Source: Myxococcota bacterium
Lineage (GTDB): Bacteria; Myxococcota_A; Polyangia; HGW-17; JAJRWW01
Length of the DNA stretch: 6,264 bases
Assembly: GCA_024276595.1 (NCBI GenBank)
Contig: JAJRWW010000235.1
Coordinates: 1-6,264 of the forward strand
Reading direction: 5' to 3'
Positions 1-6,225 of the stretch are shown piece by piece. Position numbers and translations under genes: made by a program. Numbering within the stretch: position 1 is the stretch's first letter; the number at the start of each line of letters is the position of its first letter. Under the pieces are notes generated by a model, which did not search any database, had not been told where the DNA came from, and saw only the letters and a program-made list of their open reading frames with translations.

Positions 1-675
1 ATCACCTGTCGCCGGGGCAAGGTGGCCCGGCTGCGCTCCAGGCGCTCCGGCGAGATCAGCAAGCCCAAGATGACCATCGCCTACTTCTCCCCCGACTTCA
101 CACGAGTGGTGGCCAAGGTACAGGGCGCATACAACCGGGCGGCCGACGCCCGAGATCCCGACCGGGAGAAGATCTACGACCTGTTTTCGCGCAAGTTCGT
201 CTCTGACAGGAAGATCGATCAGCTCGTCGCCTGGGCCAAGATCAAGAAGATCCGCGCCGCCAGCGAGCAGCACATCAATCTCCTGCGTCTCACCGGCTCC
301 CAGAAGGCTCCCCTCTTCGAGATGATCGACTCCCACAACCGCAGGCTGCGCCTCCCCGACACTGCGCCGCCCCTGAGACGCTTCGACTTCAGGACCTTCT
401 ACCAGCAGCTCACCTGGTCGAAGGGGAGCGTGCTGTTCAGCCTGACGGTGGACCCCCAGTGGCCCACCCTGTTTGGGCAGAAGCGCAACGTCGACCAGGT
501 GTTCCACCTGTTCACCCTGGACGTGGCCAGCAGGCGCTCCCGGCTCCTGGGCACCATCCACAGCCCCAACCAGGTGCTCGCCTGGCGCCAGGGTGGCAAG
601 CGCCTGGTCGTGATGCGCCTCCACCGCTACTGGAGGTTGGGCCACCGGGTCGTGGAGATCTACCGCCTTCCGTGA
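1..675 (+). CDS. Unrecognised protein, C-terminal part (5' end outside window)
   Basis: The frame is open from the first base, so the gene probably begins upstream. The first start-type codon inside is GTG at 22, with no clear Shine-Dalgarno sequence, and would give 217 residues. The stop is TGA at 673-675. The visible part is basic and hydrophilic, with no transmembrane segment. Its last 100 or so residues alternate short hydrophobic strands with turns, for example around WSKGSVLFSLTVDP, HLFTLDVASRRSRLLGTI and VLAWRQGGKRLVVMRLHRYW. This resembles blades of a WD40/TolB-like beta-propeller, but I could not identify repeats firmly. No catalytic motif is evident. It lies in the same direction as the downstream genes, 80 bases before the lipoprotein start, so it may or may not share their transcript. 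The coding call rests on uninterrupted frame and natural composition; the function is unknown. Confidence 0.7.
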   Translation: MTCRRGKVARLRSRRSGEISKPKMTIAYFSPDFTRVVAKVQGAYNRAADARDPDREKIYDLFSRKFVSDRKIDQLVAWAKIKKIRAASEQHINLLRLTGSQKAPLFEMIDSHNRRLRLPDTAPPLRRFDFRTFYQQLTWSKGSVLFSLTVDPQWPTLFGQKRNVDQVFHLFTLDVASRRSRLLGTIHSPNQVLAWRQGGKRLVVMRLHRYWRLGHRVVEIYRLP

Positions 676-720
676 TCAGTGCCCTCGCCGAAGATGCGAG
701 CCCACCACGCTCCGTCGTAT

Positions 721-749
721 TTGACCCTCTGCCGAGGGGCTGCTACCAT
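721..749 (+). promoter_or_regulatory. Candidate sigma70-like promoter upstream of the lipoprotein gene
   Basis: TTGACC at 721-726 matches five of six bases of the -35 consensus. TACCAT at 744-749 matches four of six bases of the -10 consensus. The spacer is exactly 17 bases. Transcription would then start near 756, the A of the lipoprotein ATG, implying a leaderless or nearly leaderless message. This would conflict with use of the GAGGGG at 734-739 as a ribosome binding site, so at most one of the two signals is used from this promoter. The -10 match is weak and chance occurrence is quite possible. Confidence 0.25.
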
Positions 750-759
750 GGCACCATGA
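734..759 (+). promoter_or_regulatory. Shine-Dalgarno and three-codon mini-ORF overlapping the lipoprotein start
   Basis: GAGGGG at 734-739 lies 8 bases before ATG 748. That ATG opens a frame of only three codons (Met-Ala-Pro) ending at TGA 757-759, which overlaps the lipoprotein ATG at 756 as ATGA. The same GAGGGG is 16 bases from ATG 756, longer than usual. The arrangement could allow initiation at 748, termination and immediate reinitiation at 756. It could equally mean that ATG 756 is read directly with poor spacing. The sequence layout is seen directly; the regulatory role is inference. Confidence 0.3.
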
Positions 760-1355
760 GCCAACAAAGCATATTGATTCTGCTCTGTTGTGTGCTTGTC
801 ATGGGGGTCGCGGGATGCAAGCGATCCCAGCGGTACAAGACGGCTCCAGCACCACCCACCATCACGGATCCACCGCCCAGGCCCATGCGGGTGGCCCGGG
901 TGGACGAGGACGAGGACGATGAGGACGACAGCGAAGACGTGGAGGATGATAGCCCCTCTGCTCATCCGAGCCGCGGGCGGCTCGAGAACCTGAGCCGAGG
1001 CGACCGGGGCACCTCCAAGGGGCGACCCTCCCGACCGGTGCGCACCATCAACGGCCACCCCAGGGGTCCCACCGCCGCCGTGTTCAACGCCGTCACCAAC
1101 AACGCCGTGGCCAGCTCGGTGGGATGCTTTGCGGGCAAGGGCGCCTCCAAGGGAGCCGTGTCGGTGGTGGTGAGGATGACCGTGGGAAACAACGGGTCCG
1201 TAAAGAGCGCCACCGCAGTGTCCGGGGCCAGGGACCCGACCCTGCGCAAGTGCCTGTGCGACGTGGTGAAGCGGCTGACCTTCCCCCCCTTCGAGGGACC
1301 CGAGGTGACCCGCTCCATCCCCTTCACAGCGGTGAGCGCCCCGGCGCCGCGCTAG
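756..1355 (+). CDS. Lipoprotein with acidic tether and AgmX/PglI-like C-terminal domain
   Basis: The 199-residue product starts with a hydrophobic segment at residues 5-19 followed by the lipobox VAGC, so Cys21 would be lipidated and the protein exported and membrane-anchored. The n-region (MSQQS) has no positive charge, which is unusual. A Pro-rich stretch (31-42) leads to an acidic run at 50-65, nearly all Asp and Glu, then a basic, Pro/Gly-rich linker to about 105. Residues 107-195 resemble the AgmX/PglI C-terminal domain, a TonB-C-like fold common in myxobacteria: Cys124, a VVVRMTV strand, the turn GNNGSV, Cys166/Cys168, then FPPFEGPEV and IPF near the end. In myxobacteria such domains occur in gliding and envelope proteins; no enzyme activity is implied. 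ATG 756 is the only in-frame ATG giving a clean signal peptide; GTG 672 is a poorer alternative. It ends with TAG six bases before the next gene, suggesting an operon. Confidence 0.82.
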   Translation: MSQQSILILLCCVLVMGVAGCKRSQRYKTAPAPPTITDPPPRPMRVARVDEDEDDEDDSEDVEDDSPSAHPSRGRLENLSRGDRGTSKGRPSRPVRTINGHPRGPTAAVFNAVTNNAVASSVGCFAGKGASKGAVSVVVRMTVGNNGSVKSATAVSGARDPTLRKCLCDVVKRLTFPPFEGPEVTRSIPFTAVSAPAPR

Positions 1356-1361
1356 CCTCCC

Positions 1362-2999
1362 ATGACGACATCCGGTCCGCGCTCCTTGGGCTGGCTCTGG
1401 GGGATCCTCGCCGCAACCCTGGTCTGTGGAGGATCTCTCGTGGAGACCCATGCGGCGCGCGAGGCAATCCCCCCGCCGGGTCGCACCCTGGCTGTGACCG
1501 CCAGGGCCAGGGCGAGCTTCCTCCTGCCACTCCCCGCTCGAAGGCCCAGCTCTCCCGGGGACCGTGCCCCCAAGGGACGCAAGGTCCATTCCGCGGAGCG
1601 CTCCCTCCCACGATGGCTCCTGGAGCCAGTAGATCTCCCGGTCACAGGGGGCCGAGTGCTGGTGCCCGCCGGCGCGACCATGGACCCCTTCAGGCGCCGG
1701 CTGCTGACCGCGGCCCGCACGGCATGCCCGCCCCCATCCTGGGACGAGCTGGCCGTCCGGTTGGCGCTGGTGTGGGGCGTCTTCGGGCTGCTGCTCTGGA
1801 TGGGCCAGCCCCTGGCCGCAGGGTCTGGCCGCCGCCTGTCGCTGCTGATGCTGATCCCGGCCATGACACTGGCAGCCTGCCTGGGAATCAAGCTCTACAC
1901 GGATCTGCCCATGGCCGCGGCGCCGCTGGCCTTCGCTGGAATGGTCGCCGCTCTCACCCTGGGACGTCGGGCGGCCCTGGCTGCGGCTCTTGCGACAGCC
2001 GGGCTGGCCTTTTCGGTGGATCTGGCTCCGGCGACGACCCTCGTGGCCCTGTGCGCCAGCAGCCTGCTGGCCGGGCTCGTGACCGTGAGACGACGCCCAT
2101 GGACGCTGGCTCTTTCTGGCGTCCTTGCAGGGGCTGTGCAGGGGTCTGCTCTGATGCTGCTGGCGCCCCCAGTGCCACCCTTCGGGGCCGAGGCCCAGGG
2201 GATGGAGCTGCTCGCCGGCCTGGGGCCCCTTTTCGCGGGGCTGGCGGCTCTCCTGCTGGCCTGGCCCCTCTTGCGGTGGACAGAGGTGGCCTCCAAGGGC
2301 CGGCTGCAGAGGCTGGTGGCGCCCCGCAGCCCCCTCATGGGCGCCCTTCGACGGCGGGCCCCGGGGACCCATCGCCACTGCGAGAACGTCGCGCGCCTGG
2401 CGGCTGCCGGGGGGCGGGCGGTGGGCGCGGACCGCTGGCTGCTGGAGGCGGGAGCCTGGTACCACGACCTGGGGAAGCTCATTGGCCCGGAGCTCTTCGC
2501 GGAGAATCACCTCTCAGGCGAGGACCCTCTTGCGAGCATGGACCCACGGGCGGCCGCGACGCGCCTGGCCAGGCACGTGGGCGACGGTCTGCTGCTGGCA
2601 CGACGCTATCGCCTTCCGGCTGAGCTCACAGCCCTCATGGCCGAGCACCACGGCACCGCCTCGGTGGTCTGGCCCCTGGGAGCGGAAAAGGGCGCAGCCC
2701 CCTATCACCACGCCGGCCCGTTGCCCTCCACCAAGGAGGCGGCGGTGCTCATGGTGTGCGACGCCGTGGAGGGTGCCTCCAGGAGGATCCCTGCTGCCGG
2801 CCTGGGGTCGGCGGCCACTGTGGTGCAGGAGGTTGTGGATCGGCTCATGAGCGAGTATCAGTTCGAACGGTGCGGCCTGACCCAGGCGGAGCTGCTCGCC
2901 CTGAGCGAGGCGGTGACCCTGGCCCTGGGCAGGGGGCTCCGCCAGAGCCCCACGCGACCCGAGGCGTACGAGCGCCTGGAGCAGGAGGAGAGCAAGTGA
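1362..2999 (+). CDS. 7TM-HD family phosphohydrolase, PgpH/YqfF-like (predicted cyclic di-AMP phosphodiesterase)
   Basis: This 545-residue inner-membrane protein is predicted to hydrolyse cyclic di-AMP in the cytoplasm, as PgpH does in Listeria. A first hydrophobic segment (about 9-26) precedes a short extracytoplasmic region (27-128). Its end, GGRVLVPAGATMD, matches the close of the 7TMR-HDED domain. About six more hydrophobic segments follow between 130 and 303. The HD domain spans about 335-525. It shows the family phrase GTHRHCENVA (His339 matching the usual GTYHH position), His368-Asp369 in AWYHDLGK, His405, His429-His430 in AEHHGTA, and Asp467 in VCDAVEG, so the metal-binding set looks complete. 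Family-typical phrases ENHLSGEDP, STKEAAVLM and CGLT are also present. ATG 1362 follows the upstream stop by six bases and lacks an obvious Shine-Dalgarno sequence. The end overlaps the next gene by four bases. PgpH often sits with phoH and ybeY; that is not so here. The family call is firm; the substrate is inferred by homology. Confidence 0.9.
   Translation: MTTSGPRSLGWLWGILAATLVCGGSLVETHAAREAIPPPGRTLAVTARARASFLLPLPARRPSSPGDRAPKGRKVHSAERSLPRWLLEPVDLPVTGGRVLVPAGATMDPFRRRLLTAARTACPPPSWDELAVRLALVWGVFGLLLWMGQPLAAGSGRRLSLLMLIPAMTLAACLGIKLYTDLPMAAAPLAFAGMVAALTLGRRAALAAALATAGLAFSVDLAPATTLVALCASSLLAGLVTVRRRPWTLALSGVLAGAVQGSALMLLAPPVPPFGAEAQGMELLAGLGPLFAGLAALLLAWPLLRWTEVASKGRLQRLVAPRSPLMGALRRRAPGTHRHCENVARLAAAGGRAVGADRWLLEAGAWYHDLGKLIGPELFAENHLSGEDPLASMDPRAAATRLARHVGDGLLLARRYRLPAELTALMAEHHGTASVVWPLGAEKGAAPYHHAGPLPSTKEAAVLMVCDAVEGASRRIPAAGLGSAATVVQEVVDRLMSEYQFERCGLTQAELLALSEAVTLALGRGLRQSPTRPEAYERLEQEESK
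2983..2988 (+). promoter_or_regulatory. Strong Shine-Dalgarno AGGAGG deciding the VanW start at GTG 2996
   Basis: AGGAGG lies inside the last codons of the PgpH-like gene, 7 bases before GTG 2996. That GTG overlaps the upstream TGA (2997-2999) as GTGA. The next start codon, ATG 3011, is 22 bases from this site, so GTG 2996 is preferred. The overlap implies translational coupling of the phosphohydrolase and the VanW protein. Confidence 0.8.
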
Positions 3000-3856
3000 C
3001 CCACAATCGCATGAGCGCCGGCCTCCTCACCGCCACAAGGCTTGTCCTGGCCATCACGCTGGGCGCGGGCGCGGCTGCCACCTACCACGGCTGGCAGAGG
3101 GGCAACAGCTCTTCCCGCCTGGTGCCTGGAGTCCGCCTGGGGGGCCTCGACGTCGGAGGAAAGCCCATCGAGGCCGTGCGGAGGCGCTACGAGACCTGGG
3201 AGCGGGACATGCTGGAGGGGCGTGTGACCTTGCGCTACCCCGGGGGAGAGGTCCAGTCCACCTGGCACAACCTGGGGGTGACTCCCCAAAGCGATGGGCT
3301 CTGGACCACCCTGCGGCTCATCGGCCGCCGGGGTGGATTCCTTCAGAGGCTGATGGAGCGCAGGCGCGCCCTGGGGGGCCAGCTCCGCTTCTCCCCGGGC
3401 TTCGGGCTCGATCCCCAGCGCGGCCTGGCGGCCCTGGTGCGGCTGAAGCGTCGCGTGGACGTCCGGCCTCGCTCGGCGCGGCTGGACCTGGCGAACCGAC
3501 GCATCCTGCCCGGCCGGGTCGGCTACGAGCTGAACGTCTACGAGAGCCAGGCGCGCATCCTGGCGGCGGTGCGGCGGGGCAAGAGGTCCGTGTCACTGGC
3601 GGTCCGACAGATCCGCCCCAAGATCTCGTCCTTGCAGGTGAAGGATCTCTCCATCGGCACTGTCTTGGGCTACTACGAGACCTCCTACTCCACCTCCCGA
3701 CGCTGGGCAAATCGCACCTACAACCTGCGGGTGGCCGCGCGCAAGCTCAACGGCACGATCCTGATGCCCGGCGAGGTCTTCGACTTCAACGCCGTGCTGG
3801 GCCCCCGAACTCAGGAGGAGGGATACCGCATTGCGCCAGTTATCGCCCGGGGCTAG
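2996..3856 (+). CDS. VanW family protein, N-terminal part, ended by an internal TAG
   Basis: Starting at GTG 2996, this frame gives 286 residues before TAG at 3854-3856. Residues 11-29 form one hydrophobic segment after a short basic start, a signal anchor that would place the rest outside the cytoplasmic membrane. VPGVRLGGLDVGG (43-55) opens a YoaR-type PG_binding_4-like region reaching to about 205. The VanW domain then starts: LGYYETSYSTS (224-234), NLRVAARKLNG (243-253), LMPGEVFDFN (256-265), VLGPRTQEEGY (267-277) and APVIARG (280-286). The stop falls just before the family's most conserved core, which continues in the same frame downstream. Alone, this fragment lacks that core and is probably not functional. 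VanW/YoaR proteins are envelope-associated and their biochemical role is not settled. Four-base overlap with the PgpH-like gene indicates coupled translation. The intact form would be about 478 residues. Confidence 0.8.
   Translation: MTHNRMSAGLLTATRLVLAITLGAGAAATYHGWQRGNSSSRLVPGVRLGGLDVGGKPIEAVRRRYETWERDMLEGRVTLRYPGGEVQSTWHNLGVTPQSDGLWTTLRLIGRRGGFLQRLMERRRALGGQLRFSPGFGLDPQRGLAALVRLKRRVDVRPRSARLDLANRRILPGRVGYELNVYESQARILAAVRRGKRSVSLAVRQIRPKISSLQVKDLSIGTVLGYYETSYSTSRRWANRTYNLRVAARKLNGTILMPGEVFDFNAVLGPRTQEEGYRIAPVIARG
3854..3856 (+). other. In-frame amber codon interrupting the VanW gene
   Basis: The codons read GGC-TAG-CTG-GTG-GAC-GGC. Homologous VanW proteins usually have a polar or charged residue (Glu, Lys or Gln type) between the Gly and the hydrophobic pair, so one base change from GAG, AAG or CAG would explain the TAG. 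No frame change occurs across the site, and the sequence on both sides fits the family without visible decay. TAG also ends the lipoprotein gene (1353-1355), this frame (4430-4432) and the DsbA-like gene (reverse strand, 4488-4486), so general reassignment of TAG is unlikely. Nonsense mutation, sequence error and readthrough remain possible. Confidence 0.9.
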
Positions 3857-3859
3857 CTG

Positions 3860-4432
3860 GTGGACGGCATCGCCGGGGGCGTGTGCCAGATCTCCTCGAC
3901 CCTCTTTGCCGCCGCCTTCTTCGCCGGGCTGGACGTGCTGGAGGCAGAGGTCCACTCCATGCCTTCGCACTACATCGGCCTGGGCCTCGACGCCACGGTG
4001 GTCTGGCCCAAGGTCACCATGAAGCTGAGAAACCCATACGACTTCCCGGTGGTCCTGCACTACGAGGTCAACAGCGGTCGGGTCCGCGCCGAGATCCTGG
4101 GGGCGCGGAGGCTGTACAAGATAGGTTTCGAGCGGCGAATCATCCGGGATCGGGCCTTCAAGGAGGAGGTGCGCACGGACGACAAGATGAAGCTGGGCGA
4201 GCGCAAGGTGGAGCAGCGGGGTCAGCGGGGTTACACCGTTCGCCGCCGCCGCATCTTCTTCGACAAGGAGGGCAACGAGGTGCGCTCCCAGTACTGGACA
4301 GTGGTGTACCCGCCCACCACCATGATCGTCACCATAGGAACCAAGAAGACCGAGGACGCCACCGAGGTGCCGGAGCCCAAGCCCCTGAACCCAATGCCCG
4401 ACCCGGCCACCTTCCACCGGATCATCCAGTAG
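3860..4432 (+). CDS. VanW family protein, C-terminal part after the internal TAG
   Basis: This is the continuation, in the same frame, of the interrupted VanW gene; the codon before it, CTG 3857, also belongs to the family sequence. It begins with the core VDGIAGGVCQISSTLF, the VanW signature with its conserved Cys. HSMPSHYIGLGLDATVVWP and LRNPYDFPVVLHYEV then match the usual HS-x-P-x-Y-x-x-x-G-x-DATV and N-x-x-x-x-PV segments. The last 90 residues are charged (RRLYKIGFERR to RRRRIFFDKEGNE) and end with YPPTTMIVTIGTKK and a Pro-rich tail. GTG 3860 is the first possible start, 3 bases after the TAG, without a good Shine-Dalgarno sequence; ATG 3959 would lose the core. Independent translation would give 190 residues with no export signal, so it is best read as the downstream half of a broken or readthrough gene. 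It ends with TAG, 53 bases before the convergent DsbA-like gene's stop. Confidence 0.75.
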   Translation: MDGIAGGVCQISSTLFAAAFFAGLDVLEAEVHSMPSHYIGLGLDATVVWPKVTMKLRNPYDFPVVLHYEVNSGRVRAEILGARRLYKIGFERRIIRDRAFKEEVRTDDKMKLGERKVEQRGQRGYTVRRRRIFFDKEGNEVRSQYWTVVYPPTTMIVTIGTKKTEDATEVPEPKPLNPMPDPATFHRIIQ

Positions 4433-4485
4433 GCCGCCCCTGGTCGGAGCGCCAGGCAGTGCCGGACTTGGGGGATGGGAGAGGG

Positions 4486-6219
4486 CTAGGGAGCCTTCTT
4501 GAACACTGGTTTTGGAGAGGCGCTCTTCATGAGGGTGTCGTACAGAGCCGACCGGGCGGTCCCCCCGGCCACCAGCTTCCGTGCCTCCGCCATGGCCTGC
4601 TTGACTAGCTTTTGGAGCTCCTCCGCAGAGGGCACGCCGACGATGACCTTGCCGTTGATGAACAGAGCTGGGGTGGCGGGGACAGCCAGGGTCTCGGCCA
4701 GCTTCCGGTCGGCATCCACCTGGGCACGGTAGGTGTGGCCATCCAGGGCCTTTTTGAAGCGCGCAATGTCCACCCCCATCTCCCTTGCCAGCTTCTCCAG
4801 CACCGGTCGCCCGAGGTTGTGCCTGTTGGCGTACAGCTTGTCGTGGTACTCGAAAAAACCCTTGTCGCCCTTCTGCGCACGGACCGCGAGAGCGGCCTCG
4901 GCCGCGAGGGCCGCGTCCGCGTGCATGGGCAGAGGGAAGTTGCGGAAGACCACCCGAACATCCTTTGGGAAGGCCGCGGCGAGCTTCTTCAGGGCGCCCC
5001 CGGCCACGGCACAGGCGGGACACTGGAAGTCGGCGAACTCGACTATGGTGACCAGGGCGTCCCTGGGTCCCCTGGCGGGATGGTTGCGAGTCACCGGCAC
5101 CTGGAAGACCACCGTCGGATCCAGCTCGGGGGGTCCGCCATGGCCGTGGCCGTCGCCAGGGCCATGACCACCGGCGCCCTTGAGGAGCTTCACCTTGTTG
5201 TGGCCCTTGCCCGTGAGGTGCTGGTACACCTCCGCGGCCTTCACACCCGACTTGATGGCGGCCAGGGCCTTGGCGAGGGCGGCGTCCACCTCTTTTTTGA
5301 AGACCTCGAGTGGCTGGGCACCGGAGAGCTTCTTTCCATTGATGAAAAAGGCCGGCGTACCATCCACCCCCAGGTTCGTGCCCAGGGATAGATCCTGGGC
5401 GAGAGGGGCGAGCTGCTTGGGATCGCCCATGCACGCCTGGACCTTGCCCACGTCGGCACCAACGGACTTGGCCGCGGCCAGGAGCGTCTTGTCGTCGAAC
5501 CCGTCAGCAGAGCTGTAGAGCTTGTCGTGCAGCTTCCAAAAGACGGCCTTGCCGCTGGCCTTCATCACACAGAAGGCGGCCTCTGCCGCTCGCTTGCCTC
5601 CCCGGTGGTTGGGCAGCGGGTAGTGCTTGTAGACCAGGCGTACCTTCCCCGGGTAGGCCTTGAGCACCTGGTTGATGATACCGTGGCCGCGCCCGCAGAA
5701 GGGACATTCGTAGTCGGCGAACATGACGATGGTCACCGGCGCGTCCACAGGACCTCTCACGGGCGAGCTGCCCGCGGGGACGTTGTAGATGGCGTCGGGG
5801 TCCTCCACGGGCTGACCCCCTGGCCCCTGGGCCTGGAGCTTCTGGAGCATCTTCTTCATGCAGTCGCCAAAGGCCACACAGGAGCGGCCCACGGAGCAGT
5901 CCTTGATGCCCTCGAAGAAGGTGGCCATCTGGCCCGGGTCGGGCTTGGCGCATTGCTGGGCGCAACGGCCCGCCAGCTCCTTCTCCTCCGAGGCCGAGGT
6001 CCACCGGGGAGACTGGCAATGGGTGAAGTACTCGCAGGCGCCCTTGCAGTCTGGCCTGGTCTTTGGGGGCTGCCTCCCTGCAGAGCCCTTGGTGGTCGTC
6101 CCCGTGGACCGGGGCTGGGGGGGCTGCTTCTTGGTACAGGAGGAGCCCACAGAGGCTGTGAAGGCAAGGGCCGCCACAAGGGGCAGCGAAAAACGCAGGT
6201 GGGTTCGCTGGGCACTCAC
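4486..6219 (-). CDS. Lipoprotein with two tandem DsbA-like thioredoxin domains
   Basis: The 577-residue product starts with a basic n-region (Arg5, Arg9), a hydrophobic stretch (11-24) and VGSSC, a plausible though imperfect lipobox with Cys28 (Gly at -3). A Pro/Thr/Lys-rich tether leads to a Cys-rich segment with eight cysteines (58, 62, 68, 86, 90, 108, 114, 120). Two Thioredoxin_4/DsbA-type domains follow. The first (about 143-325) has VTIVMFADYECPFC with active-site Cys172/Cys175, Cys217 and Cys263 at the usual places for a structural disulfide, and the cis-Pro loop GTPAFFING (Pro289). The second (about 368-545) has VTIVEFADFQCPAC (Cys400/Cys403) and ATPALFING (Pro517), but lacks the extra pair. 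A His/Gly-rich linker (350-361) separates them. It should act on thiols of exported proteins; whether as oxidase, isomerase or carrier cannot be told. No DsbB or VKOR partner gene is in the window. GTG 6219 has GGAGAG 6 bases upstream. It converges on the VanW gene. Confidence 0.9.
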   Translation of the reverse strand: MSAQRTHLRFSLPLVAALAFTASVGSSCTKKQPPQPRSTGTTTKGSAGRQPPKTRPDCKGACEYFTHCQSPRWTSASEEKELAGRCAQQCAKPDPGQMATFFEGIKDCSVGRSCVAFGDCMKKMLQKLQAQGPGGQPVEDPDAIYNVPAGSSPVRGPVDAPVTIVMFADYECPFCGRGHGIINQVLKAYPGKVRLVYKHYPLPNHRGGKRAAEAAFCVMKASGKAVFWKLHDKLYSSADGFDDKTLLAAAKSVGADVGKVQACMGDPKQLAPLAQDLSLGTNLGVDGTPAFFINGKKLSGAQPLEVFKKEVDAALAKALAAIKSGVKAAEVYQHLTGKGHNKVKLLKGAGGHGPGDGHGHGGPPELDPTVVFQVPVTRNHPARGPRDALVTIVEFADFQCPACAVAGGALKKLAAAFPKDVRVVFRNFPLPMHADAALAAEAALAVRAQKGDKGFFEYHDKLYANRHNLGRPVLEKLAREMGVDIARFKKALDGHTYRAQVDADRKLAETLAVPATPALFINGKVIVGVPSAEELQKLVKQAMAEARKLVAGGTARSALYDTLMKSASPKPVFKKAP

Positions 6220-6225
6220 TGGTGT

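Noticed and set aside
684..700. Hairpin CTCGC/GCGAG after the first gene as a terminator
   Set aside because: Only 5 bp with a 7-base loop and no T-tract; easily found by chance in GC-rich DNA.
660..2510. Long reverse-strand open frame (616 codons) across the lipoprotein and phosphohydrolase genes
   Set aside because: It is a shadow of GC-rich genes: the translation is low-complexity, rich in Gly, Arg, Gln and His, with no family resemblance, while the forward genes carry clear domains.
1124..2623. Forward open frame of 499 codons over the lipoprotein and phosphohydrolase genes
   Set aside because: Gly/Arg/Pro-rich shadow in another frame; the real genes in this stretch have full-length domain matches.
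3854..4432. General reassignment of TAG to an amino acid in this organism
   Set aside because: Three other frames in the window end at TAG in sensible places, and reading through the lipoprotein stop would give a senseless fusion.
4433..4485. Possible bidirectional terminator between the convergent genes
   Set aside because: The best stem found is 5 bp (CCTGG 4439-4443 with CCAGG 4452-4456, 8-base loop) with no T-run on either side, too weak to annotate.
3593..5434. Long reverse-strand open frame (613 codons) overlapping the VanW and DsbA-like genes
   Set aside because: Part is out of frame over the real DsbA-like gene and part antisense to VanW; its product has no recognisable motif.
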